Position numbers and translations under genes: made by a program | Shown here: positions 24,431 through 35,071 of the stretch, one piece after another | Layout of the letters: the number at the start of each line of letters is the position of its first letter | How positions within the stretch are numbered: the stretch's first letter is position 1 | Notes under the pieces: model-generated | Database searches by the model: none | What the model saw: the letters and a program-made list of their open reading frames with translations, nothing else | What the model was told of the DNA's origin: nothing | Assembly (NCBI RefSeq): GCF_030272615.1 | Contig: NC_081411.1 | Span: 826,146,397 to 826,210,396 of the forward strand | DNA length: 64,000 bases | Direction of reading: 5' to 3' | Source of the DNA: Cryptomeria japonica | Lineage: Eukaryota > Streptophyta > Pinopsida > Cupressales > Cupressaceae

Positions 24431-24646
24431 GGATAATATTTTTCAGCATCATAAAGGTGGAGACGAGAAAAACCTCATAACAGGACTCCAGCAAACACAA
24501 CTGAGAAAAGTGAGCCATTAGGCACTGGTTGATGGATCATCTGAAACTGGATAATATTTTTCAGCAACATAGAGATGGAGACGAGAAAAAAAGTCATGCA
24601 AACCCTAACGGTAACGGCACTCCAGCAAAGACAAGTGAAAAAAGTG
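24431..24646 (+). repeat. Local tandem duplication beside the SWEET-like relic
   Basis: GGATAATATTTTTCAGCA then GGAGACGAGAAAAA occurs at 24431-24471 and 24549-24588, and ACTCCAGCAAA...GTG at 24485 and 24618. A small duplication in the 3' flank of the minus-strand relic. Confidence 0.7.
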
Positions 24647-24650
24647 GAGG

Positions 24651-25201
24651 CTAAAGTGAGCCATCATCTGCATTGCTTGTTGGTATTTGTGCATAACCAT
24701 CATATGTTCTGCTATATTTCAAATATGATAAAATCTGGTACAGACCCACAATAAATCCTATCTAGAAATCTGGAGAGACAAAAATAGAAATTGTTAGAAC
24801 ACTTAAATCATATATATTTTTTTTCATTTTTTGTATTCAACATACATACCCCAACAAAATTGTCTGCATTAAAACCATAAATCATCCAAACTAGAGCATT
24901 CAAGACCCCTGCGACAGGCGCCCAAATTGGCATGGCCTCATTTGCTTCAATCTCTCGTATCTGAATCAAACACAAACATATTCAACAATTTGAAAGCATA
25001 CAATTTGAAACCATGCACATATAAATAAAACTGAACAAGAAATATTCACAAAACATACCGTCTACAATGCATTCATTACGCAGCTCAATATTAGACCTAG
25101 AAATCCAATGGCTACCCATCTGCATTCAGAATTCAGGGCAAGCGTATATGCAGCCGCCAACACCAATACAGCGCTCCAAAACAGAAATTCAACATCTTAC
25201 C
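24651..25201 (-). pseudogene. SWEET-type sugar transporter relic, three exon-like blocks
   Basis: SWEETs are small membrane uniporters for sugars. On the minus strand three blocks have plausible splice borders: 25201-25059 (WSAVLVLAAAYTLAL then WVAIGFLGLILSCVMNA, donor GTATGT), 24960-24850 (acceptor TTGATTCAG, IREIEANEAMPIW and LNALVWMIYGF, donor GTATGT) and 24769-24651 (acceptor CTCTCCAG, IGFIVGLYQILSYLKYS, stop TAG). Order and hydrophobicity fit the second half of a SWEET (MtN3/saliva) protein. In-frame stops follow MNAL and precede IGFIVG, and the N-terminal half is not convincing, so it is a relic. An upstream hydrophobic frame ending near 25400 might be a further exon. Confidence 0.5.
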
Positions 25202-25485
25202 CTGTTAAAGCAAAGGATACAAACATGAAACTTTATAAAACTCCCATGCTAAATCAATAAAAAATATACTCTTACCATTACATGTTGGGTACCATCGTAT
25301 TTCCAAAGAAAAATCCTAAAGCCAAACAAAAATGATGGGTAAGTACAGAAAACTACACGGAAACAAAAAAACACAGAGTAAATCAAACACTCGCAAAAAC
25401 TACTTACAATGGAAATGCAGTGACACACACGAACCCAAAAAGAAGAAAGATGGTAAAAATAACACTGGAGATGAAGTACATGACC

Positions 25486-26760
25486 ACAATTTCTTACTCC
25501 TATGTCAGATTTACGAGGCTATTCTTTTTGCTAATTTCTTACATCTATGACAGTTTTATGGTTTTTTTTCCGAATCATTATCAATCTGTTATCATTACAG
25601 CAAGCGGTGACTGCCTATTGTAACAAGTAAATCGTTACAAGGGAAAATGCCTCCATGAGTAAAGATGAAAATAGACCAAACTACTCGTGCTTAAAACATT
25701 ATTAAAACAAACAGAACAATCGTACTCTAGGGCCAAATGGCGATTTTTGCAAAGTTTGCCTCGGAATTAAAAATAACTCTATGTTTGAGAGGTTAGAAAG
25801 GTGAATGCAGGTTAAACATCACACACTTAAAAGCTGCTTTGATCGCTTGTGTGGCAGATGTGGACCCGTTTCTGTGGACAGCATTCGTTCCCGTTTCCGT
25901 TTTCATTCAAAAACTATGGTCTCTGTTAATTTCATTCCCGCCTGGTGAATGTATAAAAGGAGAAGACATTGGTTGCTGAAGCAAGTTAGACTACTCCCGC
26001 GCAGATGTGATCAGAACAGATGCGTAGATGAAGGTTGCAACTTTGATAGCTTCGAAACAGGTTATGGACATCCATCAAATCATAATGGAAAGTTGATTAT
26101 TGCTAGATATTATAGTCGAAATGCTCTGCTAGTCATGTATGCAAAATGCGAAAGAATAGAACTCTTTGTTTCCACATCCTCTCAGTCTGGGCTCATTAAT
26201 TTAATGGATCGATCTGCAATGATTTCCTTCACCTTTTCCCCGTCTTCTCATGCTTTGTGAGGTTCATGGCTCAACATTTTCTTCAACCAAAAAACACAAA
26301 GCAAGTCATTGAGGTTTCATTGAATGGTATCAGTGCAGGATATGTACAAATTGTGTTTGCTGAAAAGTATTTAGTAACTCTCAACCAAATGCACAGGTGT
26401 AAAGCCACACTCCGCAAACTTTGCCAGCCTCTCCCAGCCGCCGTTGAAACGAGATCTTTCGAAGGGGCTATGGGAATCCACCACAGGATAAACGATGGAG
26501 GAATTTTGTTGTACCTGCAACTGACCTGATAGACGTATATGATTTAGTGTTCATGACAAGTGAGAGGAAAATTGATTTAATTGTAAAACCCAGCGGAATT
26601 TGTAAGAGGTGAAAAGAATGGCTGATGTAATATTGATTTCACACAAAGAGAGTTTGTCTCTTAAGCATGTGATATTCTTCAAACTATCTATCTTTGTAAG
26701 GATCTTTTTAGTCAAAATTTTGAGTAAATCACTTTTACTTCAAGAAAACAATCTCATATG
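25486..26760 (-). repeat. Inverted copy of the 1151-bp array unit, interrupted
   Basis: Read on the minus strand, 26760-26500 and 25910-25486 match consecutive parts of the array unit (for example 28195-28430 and 28450-28870), including CATTTGGCCCTAGAGTACGA and AGAAATTAGCAAAAAGAATA. About 590 bp of PPR-related sequence sits between the two parts. The copy ends about 285 bp upstream (minus-strand sense) of the first SWEET-like block. Confidence 0.8.
25915..26530 (+). pseudogene. Pentatricopeptide-repeat (PPR) protein fragment
   Basis: PPR proteins bind organellar RNA through tandem 35-residue helical repeats. The frame at 25949-26260 has NALLVMYAKCERI, close to the plant PPR consensus NALLDMYAKCGRI. 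The overlapping frame at 26257-26529 has GISAGYVQIVFAEKYLVTLN and, after a small shift, VKPHSANFAS and MGIHHRI, matching successive repeat segments (GYVQNG.A.EAL..F.QM, VKP.S.TFAS, G..IH..I). Two frames and missing repeats show a decayed fragment of one to two repeats. It interrupts the inverted array unit. Confidence 0.65.
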
Positions 26761-28038
26761 TTTATGTTTTTGTGTTTATGTTTTTGGATTTTGACCAACA
26801 AAATTGAATTTATGTAGACCTCATATAGAAGTTGATAATCAAAGATCTATAATCATTTCTACTTTGTAAAAATAACCAATGCATATTGGTAATTGAATGA
26901 GTTGTAGGGTACTCTAACATGTCTTCTAATCACATGACCAATGCTATCCCAAAGCATTTGAGAGCTCTAACATCTCAACAATTAGACATGTAATACAATA
27001 TTCCAATACAATCATATACAAAAATATTCTATTATTTATAGATATTATTATTACACTATATATTCTCAAAATTACTATGGCACTCAACAAAAATAATAAC
27101 TTATATTGGTCTGCCACTAATTCTAACAACCTTATAAGGAAGGGGCCTATCATAAGAAGTCACATGGCTATGAACTAGGTAATGGTCCATCTATAAGATC
27201 TTAGAAGCTTTGACAACACCTATAGATTACAAGAGGTTATATTATTCCTTTTCAATTTCAACATCTATTAGATATGCTAACTCAATAAGGCTTAGGATAG
27301 AGGACCCATTATAGCTAATATGTTATACTTTCAACCAATATAATAATATTATTTTTACATTAATTATGGAGCCTCATATGAAAGTATAGGATATGCTAGA
27401 CATTCTAATTAAATTACTTCTATAAAAACTTATCTATTAAATTAACTAGACTCATTTTTAAATATAGAGAGAAATACCAAAACTTCAATACAAACAAGTA
27501 TAAGTCAATATTTGAAACACCTAAACAAGAAAACATCACCTAGCCATAACTAGCATAACCATCATTCTACACTCATAGAATGACCATCATCGAACACCTT
27601 GAAATCTACTAGTTAGGATGGTCAAAATTCATTCCGAGTATGACCATGTATGTCTAGCATCCATTATTAGGTGGTTTTACAGCATAATGAGGCCTCATGA
27701 TTATTTGTTTCTAATTTATTCTTTCTACCATGCAAGACCTATGGTACTAATCACAAATTTGTACTTTTTATTAGCTAATGTTCTTTAGAATAATGAAAAA
27801 GTACAAATACTCATGTTTTTATTATCTTTTTTGATCTTGATATTTTACTTGTGGAGTGGAATTCATTTATTCTTTTCAAATAATTTACTTTTTCTTTGCA
27901 ACAGATTTGGAAGTAGTATCATCAAATAAGGTAGCATTTGTATTGTGTAAAGTTTCTTCCTTATTCTTCTTTGGAGCATAAAGATGGAATCTTTCATGTT
28001 CTCATTTATATGGAAGAATTAAAATATCTTTCTCTTAC
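26761..28038 (+). other. Intergenic DNA before the tandem array
   Basis: AT-rich sequence with no gene seen. A ~30-bp stretch (GAGACCTCATATAGAA type) resembles 20260-20275, suggesting an unrecognised dispersed repeat. Confidence 0.45.
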
Positions 28039-30892
28039 TTTATTGATAGTGAACATAAATTACACATTGGTTTTTGTGTTTGAGAGTCTTAAGAAGAAAC
28101 AAAGAGCATTTTTTTTGTGCTCCTTATTTTACCTTTTTATTAACTTTTTATTGGTTCTTTATTGTATATTACTTTGGTTTGATTAATAGATTGTTTTCTT
28201 GAAGTAAAAATGATTTACTCAAAATTGTGACTAAAAGGATCTCCCACAAAGATACATATTTTGAGGAATATTGCATACGTAAGAGACAAAATCTCTTTGT
28301 GTCAAATCACCTCCCACAAATTCCTCTTGGTTTTACAATTAAATCAATTTCCCTCTCACTTGATCATGAACACTAAATCATATATGTCTATCAAGTCAGT
28401 TGTAGGTACAACATTTAATGGAATTCCTCCATTGTATAGGGAACGTGAATGAGAATAGACACTGTGCACATAAAAGGTCCACATCTACCACACAAGCAAT
28501 CAAAGCAACTTACTGTGTGATGTTTAACATGCATTCACCTTTCTCACCTCTCAAACATGAGAGTTATTTTAATTCCCGAGGAAAACTTTGCAGAAAATCA
28601 TCTACTACCATTTGGCCCTAGAGTACGATTGTTTCATTTTTATTCATAATGCTTTAAGCATGAGTAGGGTTGGTCTATTTTCATCTCTACTCATGGATGC
28701 ATTTTCCCTTGTAAAAATTCACTTGTTACAATAAACCATCCAAGTTGTGATCCCTGTAGCTTCCTGTAATGATAACAAAATGATAATGATTAGAAAAAAA
28801 GAAAAACCCACAATGTAAGAAATTAGCAAAAAGAATAGCCTCATAAATCTGAGATAGGCTTGAGAAATTGTGCTCGCGGACTTAAGAAATAAGTAAATTC
28901 ATGATCTTGCAAACACATTTAAATTTTTATTTTTTTAGTGAAGTAGTCAACTTCGCCTTTTTAATCACTAGTCATATTCTTATTTCAAACACATTTTGAA
29001 TTACACATGATTTCTAAGTCACAATTAGATTTCATTTACTCAAAACACCATACTTGAGTTATTATTCATGTTCAACTATTAGATTGTAAACTGGTGTTCA
29101 TCTTTTAAATTTTTGCAACAAGATTCACAACCTATTTGTTCTAATATGGTTTTCTATTGGCATGGTGCACTAATGTACCTAATGTTCACTTTATTGATAG
29201 TGAACATAAATTATACATTGGTTTTTGTGTTTGAGAGTCTTAAGAAGAAATGAAAAGCATTTTTTTGTGCTCCTTATTTTACCTTTTTATTAACTTTTTA
29301 TTGGTTCTTTATTGTATATTCCTTTGGTTTGATTAATACATTGTTTTTTTCAAGTAAAAATGATTTACTCAAAATTGGGACTAAAAAGATCTCCTACAAG
29401 GATAGATATTTTGAGGAATATGACATACGTAAGAGACATACTCTCTTTGTGTCAAATCACCTCCCATAAATTTTGTTTGGTTTTACAATTAAATCAATTT
29501 TCCTCTCACTTGATCATGAACACTAAATAGTATATGTCTATCAGGTCAGTTGAAGGTACAACATTTAATGGAATTCCTCCATCGTATAAGAGAACGTGAA
29601 CGGGAATGGATATTGTGCACAAAAATGGGTCCACATCTACCACATAAGTGGTCAAATCAACTTATTGTGTGATGTTTAACCTGCATTCACCTTTATAACC
29701 TCTCAAACATGAGAGTTATTTTAATTCCCGAGGTAAACTTTGCAGAAAATCGGCTACTGCCATTTGGCCCTAAAGCATGATTGTTTTGTTTTTATTCATA
29801 ATGCTTTAAGTACAAGTAGCATTGATCTGTTTTCATCTCTACTGATGGATGCATTTTCGCTTGTAACAATTCACTTGTTACAATAGACCATCCAAGTCAT
29901 GATCCTTCCAGCTTCCTGCAATGATAACAAAATGATAATGATTAGAAAAATGAAAAACCCACGATGTAAGAAATTAGAAAAAATAATAGCCTCATAAATT
30001 TGAGATAGGTGTGAGAAATTGTGGTTACAGACTTCAGAAATAAGTAAATTCATGATCTTGCAAACACATTTAAATTTTTATTTTTTTAATGAAGTAATCA
30101 ACTTCACCTATTTAATCGCTAGTCATATTCTTATTTCAAACACATTTTTAATTACACATGATTCATAAGTCACAATTAGATTTCATTTACTCACAACACC
30201 ATACTTGAGTTATTATTCATGTTCAACTATTAGATTGTAAACTAGTGTTCATCTTTTAAAATTTTGCAACAAGATTCACAACCTATTTGTTCTATTATGG
30301 TTTTCTATTGGCATGGTGCACTAATGTACCTAATGTTTACTTTATTGATAGTGAACATAAATTATATGTTGGTTTTTGTGTTTGAGAGTCTTAAGAAGAA
30401 ATGAAGAGCATTTTTTTTGTGCTCCTTATTTTACCTTTTTATTAACTTTTTATTGGTTCTTTATTGTATATTCCTTTAGTTTGATTAATAGATTGTTTTT
30501 TTGAAGTAAAAATGATTTACTCAAAATTGTGACTAAAAAGATCTCCTACAAGGATAGATATTTTGAGGAATATGACATATGTAAGAGACATACTCTCTTT
30601 GTCTCAAATCACCTCCCATAAATTCCGCTTGGTTTTACAATTAAATAAATTTTCCTCTCACTTGATCATGAACACTAAATCCTATACATCTATCAGGTCA
30701 GTTGTAGGTACAACATTTAATAGAATTCCTCCATCTTATATGGGAACGTAAATGGGAACAGATGTTGTGCACAAAAACGGGTCCACAGTTGCCACACAAG
30801 TTGTCAAAGCAACTTATTGTGTGATGTTTAACCTTCATTCACCTTTCTAACCTCTCAAACACGAGAGTTATTTTAATTCCCGAGGGAAAGTT
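28039..30892 (+). repeat. 1151-bp tandem array, segment 1 (about 2.5 units)
   Basis: Units are phased by TTTATTGATAGTGAACAT, whose GTGAACAT arm falls at 28049, 29200 and 30351 (spacing 1151). The first unit lacks the left arm ATGTTCAC, so the array begins there. The third unit stops at about 30892 where element B begins and resumes at 45636. Open frames of about 62 aa recur in each unit (28261, 30563, 46448) but are not convincing genes. Confidence 0.92.
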
Positions 30893-31468
30893 TTCACAAA
30901 GTCTTTTGGGTTTTCTAAAATTTACCTAACTTGTGTGCTTGCAGGAAGGGGTTATCATTTGAAACAACCCAAACTACTAACAATTTTGTTGCAGGGCCTT
31001 AGTTAGGGTTTTGTAATTTTGATTGTGTGCCTTGTTTTTCATAGCTTAGCAAACACTTCCATTGGTGCACTAAAATTGAATCATTGTCTTTTGTGTCTTG
31101 AGCAATAGGCTCTTTTTGTTTAATCTTTTAGAGGGCCTGTCTTCCCGTGTGGTCATTAGGACTACTAGTGAGAAGAGAACGACCCAAGTGGTAGCGAGGA
31201 AAACCCACCTCTTCCAAACCACTATAATCAAATGTATTCATGGTGAAAACTATGGATAACGTGTGTTGATTAGTTCATACCGACACTATGTCTCCCCATA
31301 AACCCGTTTGATCAAATTTATTTGATCATTTGTAGGGTGTAACCCCTACCGGCTGGGAGCCTTCTGTATTTACAGAGCTGAAAGTGCCGCATGTATGGCC
31401 ACACGAGCGGATGCCCTTACTAGCACCTTTTTGTTTTAGAAGCCCAAATCCTTCTAGTTGTTGAGGCA

Positions 31469-31690
31469 GGAGGTCGGACCTCTGGTAGCGGCCCACACAC
31501 ATACGGTTCTTAGTAGAGATACAAAGTTCGCCATGGGGAATTTTCATGGGGACTGATGCTTGGCTGACCCGAGAAGTGAGTGCCAAGGGTGGAGCCAGTG
31601 AGGTCAAGCATCTCTGTATCCGCTCTGAATAGCGTAGCCTCGGGGGTAAAACCCTATGTGGGATCAACAACTATTGTCTTGGCCAGCCCT
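31469..31690 (+). promoter_or_regulatory. Conserved leader block (copy in element B)
   Basis: Counterpart of 2201-2418 and 52044-52264. Close to the element C copy and clearly alignable with the much more diverged element A copy, unlike flanking leader sequence. Confidence 0.72.
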
Positions 31691-31928
31691 AAGATTTGTG
31701 CTTGTCTTATGCTAAACACTCAAACATTCAAGACAAAACAAAAAAACATTGTGTCTTTTGTGTCTTCAAGTGTATGCAAAAACTTTTTACATCAAACAAC
31801 ACACTTTTGGAGTCTAAACAGTTTGCAAACATTGAGTCATCAACATTGTGTCCTCTTGCCTGAAAAACAGTCAAAAAATCAGATTTGGTCACAACAAAAC
31901 AACTTCACAGATAGGAAAAATTGCACTA

Positions 31929-32093
31929 AGGTTACAGAAACGCGTTTGTGTCTGTTCAAACCGCGTCTGAGTCGGATAAGCGTGTCTGTGAAGTACAGAA
32001 TAGCGTCTGTGTTTTTATCAGCGTCTGTGTCAAACAGAGAGGCGTCTCTGTCTGGGAATCGCGTTTGTGAAGTATACAGAGGCGTCTGTTTCA
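31929..32093 (+). repeat. GCGTCTGTGT-type repeats in element B leader
   Basis: About nine variants of (C)GCGTCTGTGT spaced 15-30 bases, such as GCGTCTGTGTTTTTATC and GCGTCTGTGTCAAACAG. The reverse complement (ACACAGACGC) forms a similar cluster at 44040-44335 in the same element. Absent from the element C leader, where the stretch is deleted. Confidence 0.8.
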
Positions 32094-32584
32094 GGATTTG
32101 AAAACTTTAACAGTCAAGCAAACAAAAAAAAATCAGTTTCAGCATACTTGAGCTTCTTAGGTTGTCTCTTCAGGTTTCATCTAGCATTCAGCCTGTTCTA
32201 AGGTTTCACACAGTCCATCATTGCTTCATACCTCATTTTACATTCATACTTGTCTAAACTTGAGTCAAAAGGTCACTTGCTTGTCCTCATCATACTTTGT
32301 CAACACACTACATACAACTACACTTTGCTAAGTGGTCCCTCATCAAGGTTTCTTACCTTTGGGTCTCATTTGGTCTTACTTAGAGTCAAGGTCAGCTTAC
32401 CTCATCAAGAGAAACTATCCTCTCTTTGGAAGTCACACCTACTCTACTACTTACATACTTGGTCTTACACTTTGGACATTGCAAGTACACCTCAAGATTC
32501 ACTTACACTCCATACAACTCTTGGTCTTCCGTACTCTTTTCATTTTTCATCTAGTCTCTCACATCTTGGTCAAACACCTAGTTC

Positions 32585-35068
32585 ATGGTTGAAACCCGTC
32601 TTCAAAAATCTAGGAGAATAGCTAAAGAAGCTCAAGAATCTGTAAACATGAGTTCTTATGAGTATGACAATGATCTATTCTACAATCCTGAGCACACTAC
32701 ATTACCAGACATGAATGTTTATAGACACAATCCAAATGTGGAGAGCGCAAACACTATAAACAACAATGCTACACACAATGACACAGTGGACAACTCTTCA
32801 ATATTATCAGTAGACATAGAAGAATCCATAATGAATCATCAATTCAATAGATTGGTTGAAGAGATAATGAGGAGAGATCGTCAATACTTTTTACACATGA
32901 TGGCACAAAGTGGAGCTAAAATACCGCATGATTTTGACTTATCTCAACTTATGGAAAGTCGACCCTCACAACAAATTCAACCCAACATGGATCAAAGGAG
33001 ACCAAATAGTGGAGGAAATAGAGGACCGAATAATATGATGCCTGAGTCACCATCAGTTTTGCTTCAAAACCCAGCAATCCCACATACACAAGCTCAAACA
33101 TATGATACTTACACTCAAGGACCATCATGGAGGCCTTATGCTCAATCACATGCTCAAGGTATGAATCAATCAAAACAAGTGGATACTCAAGGACATCCTC
33201 AAAATTTTGACACAAGGAGACCTCATGTCAAAATTGGGGGCAACACAATGGAAAATGAAAGGCCTATTGAATATGGTTTATACACACAAAACAGATATGG
33301 AGTCCCTCAACATGAAGTTATGCCAAATGCTCCATACATGTCGCAACAATATAGACCTCCATATGGACATGTCTACGATCAGTATCATCCATACATGCAA
33401 CAAGCTCCTCCTCAAATGGGTGTCTCAAACATGGGGTATGCTACAAGAAGTCGATCTCCACCTAAAAGTAATTTGGAACAACAAATTAGAGATCTACAAA
33501 AGAAGATGGAGGACATGAGTACATCAAAACCAACATACACTATGAGAGATATATGTCCTTATCCCTTTGATAAAAGCATCCCAATGCCCCCATTTCCTGC
33601 ACACTTTGTGATGCCAAAATTTGACAAATATAGAGGGAGAGGAGACCCCAAGGCACACATAAGACAATTCTTCACAGCTTGCATTGAGGTAGCGGCAGAA
33701 GAAACATACTTAATGAGGTTGTTCCCACAGAGCTTAGGAGATCAAGCTATGGAATGGTTTTCTCAATTACCTCCTGGTATTAAGTCATGGGGCGACTTAG
33801 CGGAGGCATTCATTCAACATTTCTCTTACAACATTGAAACAGATGTCTCAGTTACTACCTTGTGCAATACTAAACAAAAGGAAGGAGAATCTTTCGCAAC
33901 ATTTTTACAGAGATGGAGAAACTTAGCTAGTAGATGCTCTTGTGAAATCCCGCAGAAACAAATGGTGGAGATGTTCACACAAAATGTTAATAAGGCTATT
34001 GGCTATGATCTCAAAAAAGCTTGTTTGTCTACATTCAAGGATGTTATTGAAAAGGGCCTAGCAATAGAAAAGGTCTTAATTGAACAAGGAGTTATCAAAC
34101 TATTCAAAGAAAACAAAGAGGACTTTAAAGGAAAGGACAAACCAAAATTTTGGAACAAGAACAAGAACATAGTTAATGATGGTGTTGTCGATGCAAATAC
34201 AGTGAGACCAAAGTTCATCTTTTCTGGATCAAGTTCTACCAACAATCAGGTGAACAACCAAACAACTTCAAAACCTCGAAGGAAGTACACTCCATTGGGG
34301 GAACCACTTGAATTAGTATTCAAAAAGCTTGTGGCAAACAAAGTGATCACAGTTCCAGATTTTCCTCCATATGAACCAAAGGTCAAACCAAATTGGTGGA
34401 ATGATGATGAGTTTTGTGAGTTTCATAAGAGCAAGGGTCAAAAGACAGATAATTGCCATCGATTGAAAAACATTGTGCAAGATCTCATTGATAGAGGTGA
34501 CATTGAGATTGAGGGACATTCATCTAATCAAGAGCATGAGATGTTTAAGGAACCATTCCCAAAACACGACAAAGGAAAAGGCAAAGTCACAGATGATCAA
34601 GCCAATTACACTAGAGCACCTTACAATTATGATTCTACTATCAATCACATCTCAATGGACAATCATATCTCTACCATTACTATCAAAAAAAAAAATCCTG
34701 AGAATCCTTCTCAGAGACCCAAAATTGTCCTAAAAGGTGTGGGATCTTCGTCCGAATCTACCTCTGAATGTCATGTTACAACCCGTCGAGGTAAGATTAC
34801 ATTGCCAGGTACCTCCACTAAGAATACCAATCCTTTATCAATTAAGCCTGAGTACGACCTTGTAGAACAATTAGGGAAAACACCCACGCTCATCTCTATT
34901 CTTGAGCTCTTACGTATATCTCCTGCACATAAAGCTATCCTTGATAAAATCTTGAGAGACACTGCCGTCCCTACTGATCTGAACGTGGACCAGTTTCAAG
35001 CCATGGTGGGATACCTATCCGTTCCACACTCCCTCACATTCACAGAAGCTGATGACGCCTCCATAAGT
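32585..35068 (+). CDS. gag: gag polyprotein portion of element B, 828 codons open
   Basis: ATG at 32585 (MVETRLQKSRR) agrees with the starts in A and C and follows a pyrimidine-rich leader. Residues ~1-320 are a low-complexity N/Q/P-rich region. The capsid core spans ~333-505 (PKFDKYRGRGDPKAHIRQF, AMEWFSQLPPG, FLQRWRNLASRCSCEIP). A zinc-knuckle-like FCEFHKSKGQKTDNC lies at ~608-623. ILELLRISPAHKAILDKI lies close to the end. The frame ends at TAG 35069, which is CAG in element C, so the stop is a nonsense change in what was a single gag-pol frame. Gag would package element RNA in cytoplasmic particles. Confidence 0.9.
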
Positions 35069-35071
35069 TAG

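Larger units (their letters stand above)
30893..32584 (+). other. Element B leader
   Basis: Untranslated leader. It carries splice-acceptor-like GCTTGCAGGAAGG near 30945 and TTGTTGCAGG near 30990, the conserved block 31469-31690, a GCGTCTGTG repeat (31929-32093), and a pyrimidine-rich stretch before the gag ATG. The open frames here (for example 31580-32101) differ in frame and content from element C and are not supported. Confidence 0.7.

Noticed and set aside
25332-25623. Plus-strand open frames at 25332-25550 and 25420-25623
   Set aside because: They are antisense to the inverted array unit and the SWEET-like relic flank, with no recognisable domain.
28261-28452. Recurrent ~62-codon open frame in array units as a gene
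   Set aside because: Different units carry stops or changed starts, and composition is that of the repeat; no domain.
31580-32101. 173-codon open frame in the element B leader
   Set aside because: Covers the conserved noncoding block and the GCGTCTGTG repeats; not kept in element C.
35069-35071. TAG between gag and pol as a programmed readthrough stop
   Set aside because: Element C has CAG at the same codon and B has four similar stops elsewhere, so random nonsense change is simpler.
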